Source of the DNA: an uncultured Verrucomicrobiota bacterium
GTDB taxonomy: Bacteria > Verrucomicrobiota > Verrucomicrobiia > Opitutales > Seribacteraceae
Assembly (NCBI GenBank): GCA_902569115.1
Contig: CACFTI010000025.1
Coordinates: forward strand, 1-36,480
Direction of reading: 5' to 3'
DNA: 36,480 nt
Shown one piece after another: positions 31,356 to 36,480 of this stretch (position 1 is its first letter; every line of letters begins with the position of its first letter). A program made the position numbers and the translations under genes. The notes beneath the pieces are model-generated. The model ran no database searches, was not told the DNA's origin, and worked only from the letters and a program-made list of their open reading frames with translations.

Positions 31356-33781
31356 AAATGAGTCTCGATTGGTTATCACAATATGTGGATCTACCCGATC
31401 CAGCAGAAGAACTGATTGATGTGCTCCCAATGCTCGGCATTGAGGTGGAAGAAGGAGATGAGGGCCCGTCGGTAAGTCTCGACAAGGTGGTGGTCGGTAA
31501 GGTTCTTGAAAAAAACCAACATCCCGAAGCCGACCGGTTAAGTGTCTGTTCAGTCGAAGTTGGAGCGGAAGCACCCGCCCAAATTGTTTGTGGTGCCACC
31601 AATTTCAAACCAGGCGACCGGGTACCGGTTGCTCTCCCCGGGGCTAAATTACCCGGCGGATTTAAAATCAAAAAATCCAAACTCAGGGGAGTGGCATCGG
31701 AAGGAATGATGTGCAGTGCCAAGGAACTGGAACTTGGGGAAGACGATGCCGGTCTTTTTATTTTATCCGGCGAACCGGAAATCGGCCAAAAAATCACCGA
31801 TGTGGTCTCCAAATCAACCACTCTTGAACTTGAAATAACCGCTAACCGGGGAGACTGCCTCAGTCATCTCGGGGTTGCGAGGGAAGTGTCCGCTTATTAC
31901 CAGACTCCCACGCGCTTTCCCGCGGTAAATAATTCAGCAGAACCTACGGACACTGCGACGGGGAATTCACTCCTGTCGTCACTGGATGTTCAATCATCTC
32001 AATGTCCCTATTATACCGCATGGTCTGTGAAAGGAGTAAAGATTGCCCCCAGTCCCAACTGGCTGATTGAAAGAATCGAATCAATTGGATTACGTCCGAT
32101 TAACAATGTGGTGGATATCACCAATTTTGTCCTTCATGAAATCGGGCAACCCCTCCATGCATTTGACCTAAAAAAAATTGCCGACTCGGCCATTGTGGTC
32201 AGGGAAGCAAAGGAGGGAGAGAAAATAACCACTTTGGATGATCAGGAGCGTGCCCTGAGCCCAAATATGATGGTGATCGCAGATGCAGAAAAGCCATTGG
32301 TTGTTGCCGGAATTATGGGCAGTGTGGATGCCGAAGTCGATGACAGCACCACCGATATTGTTCTTGAATCAGCATGGTTTCATCCAGGTAGTGTCCGAGC
32401 CACCGCCCGGACTCTCGGACTGCATACTGACAGTTCGCAAAGATTTTCCAGGGATGTCGATCCAGCAGGTGTCGAATTTGCAGCAAGAAGGGCGATTGAT
32501 CTGATTACTGAAATTGCGGGAGGATCTGCCAGCAGTGAATTTATATCCGTTGGAGAACCTCCCCGAACCTCACGAACCATTGAAATAGAGACTGATTATG
32601 TTGAAGAACGCTGTGGTTTTGAAGTATCGACAGAAGATCTGACCGCAAGTTGGAAAAGGCTCGGTTTTGAGGTCGAAGGCACTTCCCCCATCCGGGTGAC
32701 CGTTCCCTCGTACCGTTCGGAAGTCGACCGTCCAATTGATTTGGTTGAGGAATTTCTCAGAATCCGGGGAACCTCGGATCTGCAGGGATCCAAGTTTTTG
32801 AGTCCCAGTCTTATTCGAGACAACGAACCGGCGTACGATTTATGCGACCGGGCCGTCGACAACCTTATCGGCCAGGGCTATCAGGAAGCCTGCAATTACA
32901 GCCTACGCTCCTCCGATGAACTTGCATCCTGGTTCCCAGAAATCAACCAGGAGGATCTGGCTCTGGGGAATCCACTGACCGCTGATCACACCCACATCCG
33001 TGCGTCCCTGCTTCCTGGTCTTGTGGAAGTGCTGGCTCATAATCAAAAGAATCTGAATGACCTGAATCATCTTTTTGAAATCGGGAGGGTTTTTCAGCCT
33101 GGTCCCCGCGGAAACGCAGAATTGATCAGTATCGCGTGGGTGAACACCCAGGCGAATTCCCGGAAAAACTGGAAGGAAGAGGAAAGTTCCGATTTCTTCT
33201 CTCTCAAGAATTCTTTGGAGCGCCTGCTTCATGCTGTGGGTCTCAATGCACCTAAAGGACTTTGGCAAAGCACCGAGGACCAACTTCCCTGGCAAAACGG
33301 ATATGCGGCAACCTTGGGAGATGTACACCGTAACAAACTTGGGATTGGTCTCGGAACCTTAAGCTTAAATCTTACCAAAAAGTATGATCTTAAGGGAGCC
33401 GTACTTGCTGTTGAAATTCTGATCGACCCGGTGCTCCTTGCTAAACAAAAGAAACCCCATCCATTTTCATCCTTTAGTACCTTTCCTCCTGCGATCAAAG
33501 ATCTATCCCTAGTTGTTGAGAAAACAGAACCCGCCGAAGCAGTCAGGGAAAAAGTACAGGAAATCATTCACCAAACGATCGCAGATGGAATCAGTCTCGA
33601 TCCAGTCATCATCTTTGATGTTTTTTCTGGAAAAGGCTTATCCGTGGACAAGAAGAGTATCGCTTTTTCCTTACGGATCAGGGCATCCGACAGAACCCTC
33701 GGGGAAAAGGAAGTCAATAATACCTTCGAGAAAATCCTCGAAGCAATCGGATCCCAAACACCCTACGAGCTAAGGAAGTAA
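31352..33781 (+). CDS. pheT: Phenylalanyl-tRNA synthetase beta subunit
   Basis: An 809-residue beta subunit of full length. Domains in order: the N-terminal MSLDWLSQYVDL segment; an EMAP/OB tRNA-binding domain at about 40-150 (HPEADRLSVCSVEVG, GMMCSAKELEL); the B3/B4 editing domain at about 210-400 (IGLRPINNVVDITNFVLHE, GQPLHAFDL, IVLESAWFHPGSVR, SQRFSRDVDP); the B5 domain near 410-480; a catalytically inert class II-like core; and an anticodon-binding FDX-ACB domain at about 715-808 (STFPPAIKDLSLVVE). It overlaps pheS by 4 nt and is followed after 1 nt by gatC. A second Met two codons on (31358) is an equally possible start. Confidence 0.97.
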   Translation: MKMSLDWLSQYVDLPDPAEELIDVLPMLGIEVEEGDEGPSVSLDKVVVGKVLEKNQHPEADRLSVCSVEVGAEAPAQIVCGATNFKPGDRVPVALPGAKLPGGFKIKKSKLRGVASEGMMCSAKELELGEDDAGLFILSGEPEIGQKITDVVSKSTTLELEITANRGDCLSHLGVAREVSAYYQTPTRFPAVNNSAEPTDTATGNSLLSSLDVQSSQCPYYTAWSVKGVKIAPSPNWLIERIESIGLRPINNVVDITNFVLHEIGQPLHAFDLKKIADSAIVVREAKEGEKITTLDDQERALSPNMMVIADAEKPLVVAGIMGSVDAEVDDSTTDIVLESAWFHPGSVRATARTLGLHTDSSQRFSRDVDPAGVEFAARRAIDLITEIAGGSASSEFISVGEPPRTSRTIEIETDYVEERCGFEVSTEDLTASWKRLGFEVEGTSPIRVTVPSYRSEVDRPIDLVEEFLRIRGTSDLQGSKFLSPSLIRDNEPAYDLCDRAVDNLIGQGYQEACNYSLRSSDELASWFPEINQEDLALGNPLTADHTHIRASLLPGLVEVLAHNQKNLNDLNHLFEIGRVFQPGPRGNAELISIAWVNTQANSRKNWKEEESSDFFSLKNSLERLLHAVGLNAPKGLWQSTEDQLPWQNGYAATLGDVHRNKLGIGLGTLSLNLTKKYDLKGAVLAVEILIDPVLLAKQKKPHPFSSFSTFPPAIKDLSLVVEKTEPAEAVREKVQEIIHQTIADGISLDPVIIFDVFSGKGLSVDKKSIAFSLRIRASDRTLGEKEVNNTFEKILEAIGSQTPYELRK

Positions 33782-33782
33782 C

Positions 33783-34076
33783 ATGAGCGAAGAATCATCA
33801 ATGGACATTGATTATGTAGCCAATCTTGCCCGGATCGAACTCACCGCCGAAGAACGGCAAAAATTCCAGGGACAACTGGGAGATGTTTTAAAATATTTTG
33901 AAAAACTACAGGAAGTGGATGTCGAAGGAGTCGAACCCACAGCTCATGCGTTCCCCCGTTATAATGTCTGGGATGAAGATGTCGCGGTGGAAGGTTTTTC
34001 TGCAGAAGAAGCCTTACTGAATGCACCCAAAGCAAGAAGTGAGCAAGTGGTTGTACCCAAAGTGGTCGAAGAATAG
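33783..34076 (+). CDS. gatC: Asp-tRNA(Asn)/Glu-tRNA(Gln) amidotransferase subunit C
   Basis: GatC stabilises GatA and links it to GatB in the complex that amidates mischarged Glu-tRNA-Gln or Asp-tRNA-Asn. The 97-residue protein shows DIDYVANLARIELTAEERQ, QGQLGDVLKYFEKLQEVDVE and GVEPTAHAFP, the family pattern, with a slightly longer C-terminus. The ATG at 33783 follows AAGGAAG within the end of pheT; the Met seven residues later is where many GatC proteins begin. It is the first gene of a compact gatC-gatA-gatB set. Confidence 0.93.
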   Translation: MSEESSMDIDYVANLARIELTAEERQKFQGQLGDVLKYFEKLQEVDVEGVEPTAHAFPRYNVWDEDVAVEGFSAEEALLNAPKARSEQVVVPKVVEE

Positions 34077-34082
34077 GCAGAG

Positions 34083-35555
34083 ATGAGTGATCATTCAGAA
34101 ATTTTCTCCCTCACGGGTCTTGAGATTTCCCAGGGGTTGGCTGAAGGAAAATTCTCCTCGGAAGAAGTCACCCAAGCCTTTATCAGCCGGATCAAAGAAG
34201 TGGATGAAAAAGTCCACGCCTTCCTGAGTTATGATGAGGATGATATGCTCGAGCAGGCAAAATCATCAGACAACCGACGAAGCACAGGGCAAGCAATCGG
34301 TCCATTGGATGGAGTCCCCGTTTGCTTAAAGGATGTCATTTCAGCCAAGGGTCAGCCTTTGACTGCAGCCAGTAAAATTCTCGAAAATTACCGTTCTCCT
34401 TATGATGCAACCGTCACCGTTAAACTTAAACAGGCTGGTGCGGTAGTTGGAGGAAGGTTAAATCTTGATGAATTTGCCATGGGCTCTTCCACGGAAAACT
34501 CCGCCTATGGCCCAACCCGGAATCCATGGGATTTGGAGCGGGTTCCCGGGGGAAGTAGTGGCGGTAGTTCCGCTGCGGTTGCCGCCCGCGAAACTCCCTT
34601 AACTTTGGGATCCGATACCGGCGGATCCATCCGCCAACCCGCATCCTTGTGTGGAGTCGTGGGAATGAAACCAACCTATGGACGGGTATCCCGTTACGGT
34701 CTGGCCGCTTTTGCCTCTTCCCTCGATCAAATTGGACCCTTTTCTCAGACTGTTGAAGATGCGGCCTTGCTTTTGGAAACTATCTCCGGGCATGACCCAC
34801 TCGATTCCACCAGTTACCCCGCCTCAGTACCGGGATACCTCAATGCCCTGAAGGGAAAGCTTGAACCCTGTAAATTGGGTCTGCCCAAAGAATTTTTTGG
34901 TGAAGGCATGGACGATGAGGTAAGGAAAGCGATTGATCAGGCAATTGCATGGTACAAAGAACAAGGCTATGAAATGGTTGAAATTTCCCTGCCTACCACC
35001 GACCTCTCGGTGCCCGTCTACTATGTAATTGCCACTGCTGAGGCATCCTCAAACCTGGCCCGCTATGACGGAATCCGCTACACCAAGAGAAGTGAGCATT
35101 CCGAAAATGCGATTGATGTTTATGCCAAATCCCGGGGCGAGGGGTTTGGCGAGGAAGTGAAGCGTCGCTGTATTTTGGGAGCTTACGGCTTAAGCAGCGG
35201 TTACTATGACGCCTATTATCTGCGGGCACAGAAAACCCGCACCTTGATTCGGAATGATTTTGAAAAGGCTTTTCAGAAGGTGGATGCAATTTTAACCCCA
35301 ACCTCCCCCACTCCGGCCTTTAAGTTTGGAGAAAAAAGCGAAGACCCGATTTCAATGTATCTAAGCGATATTTATACGATTTCCACCAACCTGGCCGGTC
35401 TTCCAGGCATTTCCGTGCCCTGCGGTTTTTCAGAAAACGGTCTGCCTATTGGCATGCAATTAATTGGGCAGGCATTCGAAGAAGAAAAATTGCTGGCGAT
35501 CGCCCACGCCTATGACCGGGAACTACAATACGGCTGTAAACAACCTAACCTTTGA
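34083..35555 (+). CDS. gatA: Asp-tRNA(Asn)/Glu-tRNA(Gln) amidotransferase subunit A (glutaminase)
   Basis: GatA releases ammonia from glutamine and passes it to GatB. The 490-residue protein carries the amidase signature catalytic triad Lys83 (VCLKDV), cis-Ser158 (GGSSGGSSAA) and nucleophile Ser182 (GSDTGGSIRQPAS), with matching spacing to studied GatA enzymes. The downstream MKPTYGRVSRYGLAAFASSL, SLDQIGPFSQ and the C-terminal LAGLPGISVPCGF and GLPIGMQLIGQAF are all typical. It starts 6 nt after gatC and is followed by gatB after 7 nt. Confidence 0.97.
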   Translation: MSDHSEIFSLTGLEISQGLAEGKFSSEEVTQAFISRIKEVDEKVHAFLSYDEDDMLEQAKSSDNRRSTGQAIGPLDGVPVCLKDVISAKGQPLTAASKILENYRSPYDATVTVKLKQAGAVVGGRLNLDEFAMGSSTENSAYGPTRNPWDLERVPGGSSGGSSAAVAARETPLTLGSDTGGSIRQPASLCGVVGMKPTYGRVSRYGLAAFASSLDQIGPFSQTVEDAALLLETISGHDPLDSTSYPASVPGYLNALKGKLEPCKLGLPKEFFGEGMDDEVRKAIDQAIAWYKEQGYEMVEISLPTTDLSVPVYYVIATAEASSNLARYDGIRYTKRSEHSENAIDVYAKSRGEGFGEEVKRRCILGAYGLSSGYYDAYYLRAQKTRTLIRNDFEKAFQKVDAILTPTSPTPAFKFGEKSEDPISMYLSDIYTISTNLAGLPGISVPCGFSENGLPIGMQLIGQAFEEEKLLAIAHAYDRELQYGCKQPNL

Positions 35556-35562
35556 TACTGAT

Positions 35563-36480
35563 ATGGAATACGAAGCGGTCATAGGATTAGAAGTTCATGT
35601 ACAACTCGATACCAATTCGAAAATGTTTACCCGGGTTGGAACCGGGTTTGGCAAACCACCGAATACCCTGACCAACCCAGTGGTTTTGGGTCTGCCGGGA
35701 GCCTTACCGGTTATGAACCGTGAAGCCATCGAGAAATCAATTAAAGTTGGATTGCTGCTTAATTGTAAAATTGCGGAAGTCTGTAAATGGGACCGTAAAA
35801 ATTACTTTTATCCGGACATGCCTAAGAATTATCAGATTTCTCAGTTCGACCAACCAATCTGCGAGGGCGGAGAGGTCGAGATTGAGATGCCGGGTGAATC
35901 CCCTTCTGAGATTGGCCCCCACCGGACCGTTCAACTTACCCGGATTCATTTGGAGGAGGATGTAGGAAAACTGACCCATTATGAAACAGACAGTCTGGTT
36001 GATTACAATCGGGCAGGATGTCCTTTACTTGAAATCGTCAGCGAGCCCGACCTTTTTTCTCCGGAAGAAGTATTTGCCTACCTTACCTCTTTGCGTAATT
36101 CCTTGGTGTCAGCGGAGATTTCTGACTGTGACATGGAAAAAGGACAACTGCGTTGTGATGCAAACATCAGTGTGCGTCCCGTCGGTTCCACGACCCTGGG
36201 AACCAAGGTTGAAATCAAAAACCTAAACACCATTTCCGGGGTGAAAAATGGTGTGGAGTATGAAATCCGTCGTCAAACCAAAGTCATCAAAGAAGGCGGC
36301 ACTATCATTCAGGAAACCCGTCGTTGGAATCCTGAACAGAAATACACCACCCCCATGCGGACCAAGGAAATGGCTCATGACTACCGTTATTTCCCTGATC
36401 CGGATTTGATGCCCGTAAAAATCGATTCCGATTGGGTCGACCGGATCAAAGCCGAAATCCCGGAAAAGCCTTTTGACAAA
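35563..36480 (+). CDS. gatB: Asp-tRNA(Asn)/Glu-tRNA(Gln) amidotransferase subunit B, 3' end cut off by the window
   Basis: GatB binds the mischarged tRNA, activates the acyl side chain with ATP and amidates it. The first 306 residues are present: MEYEAVIGLEVHVQLDT, the NPVVLGLPGALPVMN turn, YPDMPKNYQISQFDQP, HLEEDVGKLTHYE, the invariant YNRAGCPLLEIVSEPD, and GQLRCDANISVRP. The kinase-like domain is complete and the helical and YqeY-like tail domains lie beyond the window. The start is ATG at 35563; no Shine-Dalgarno is seen. A full gatCAB set implies that tRNA-Gln and/or tRNA-Asn is made indirectly in this organism. Confidence 0.97.
   Translation, partial: MEYEAVIGLEVHVQLDTNSKMFTRVGTGFGKPPNTLTNPVVLGLPGALPVMNREAIEKSIKVGLLLNCKIAEVCKWDRKNYFYPDMPKNYQISQFDQPICEGGEVEIEMPGESPSEIGPHRTVQLTRIHLEEDVGKLTHYETDSLVDYNRAGCPLLEIVSEPDLFSPEEVFAYLTSLRNSLVSAEISDCDMEKGQLRCDANISVRPVGSTTLGTKVEIKNLNTISGVKNGVEYEIRRQTKVIKEGGTIIQETRRWNPEQKYTTPMRTKEMAHDYRYFPDPDLMPVKIDSDWVDRIKAEIPEKPFDK

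Noticed and set aside
31168-31821. A 217-codon minus-strand open frame opposite the pheS-pheT junction
   Set aside because: Antisense to two certain genes, with Ser/Pro-rich low-complexity composition typical of a shadow frame.

Overview
The window looks like chromosomal DNA from a free-living Gram-negative bacterium, most likely a marine member of the Verrucomicrobiota (Opitutae/Puniceicoccales-like). This placement is an inference. It rests on the style of the proteins: FecR-domain giants, an 'MNRSLLLVVCDF' N-terminus I associate with this superphylum, and a TonB receptor plus outer-membrane barrels that imply an outer membrane. No 16S gene is present to confirm it. Coding density is high. 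Most housekeeping genes lack a visible Shine-Dalgarno sequence, with a few clear exceptions.

Layout. (1) 1-3921: proS (partial, minus strand) diverges from eno, which ends in a probable terminator and is followed by an Rsm22-like methyltransferase. (2) 3934-17874: a 14-kb run of six minus-strand genes separated by only 4-71 nt, visibly more AT-rich than its surroundings. Read 5' to 3' these are a large TolQ/ExbB/MotA-like membrane protein, a MotB/ExbD-like coiled-coil protein with an Asp in its only membrane helix, a PglB/STT3-type oligosaccharyltransferase with all catalytic motifs, a 1513-residue secreted FecR-domain protein with a repeat solenoid, an outer-membrane beta-barrel, and a TPR/FecR-like secreted protein. 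(3) 17875-21397: divergent def and an overlapping Fur-family regulator converge on a BtuB-like TonB receptor whose start region carries a Fur-box-like palindrome. A 41-residue membrane peptide gene with a strong ribosome binding site follows upstream. (4) 21398-25596: gamma-glutamylcyclotransferase and a fused 5-oxoprolinase overlap by 4 nt, so two consecutive steps of glutathione/gamma-glutamyl breakdown are coupled. (5) 25597-36480: rpsO, pnp, surE, a small membrane protein, rpmI, rplT, pheS, pheT, gatC, gatA and gatB (partial), all on the plus strand, a translation and RNA-decay block.

The most interesting part is region 2. An apparent ion-driven inner-membrane motor pair, an N-glycosylation enzyme, a giant repeat protein containing a bacterial-type sequon, and an outer-membrane barrel are packed into one apparent transcription unit. 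I know of no described system with this composition. My working idea is an energised envelope or surface-assembly machine that exports, anchors and glycosylates the FecR-repeat protein. The individual motif assignments are read from sequence; the joint function is inference.
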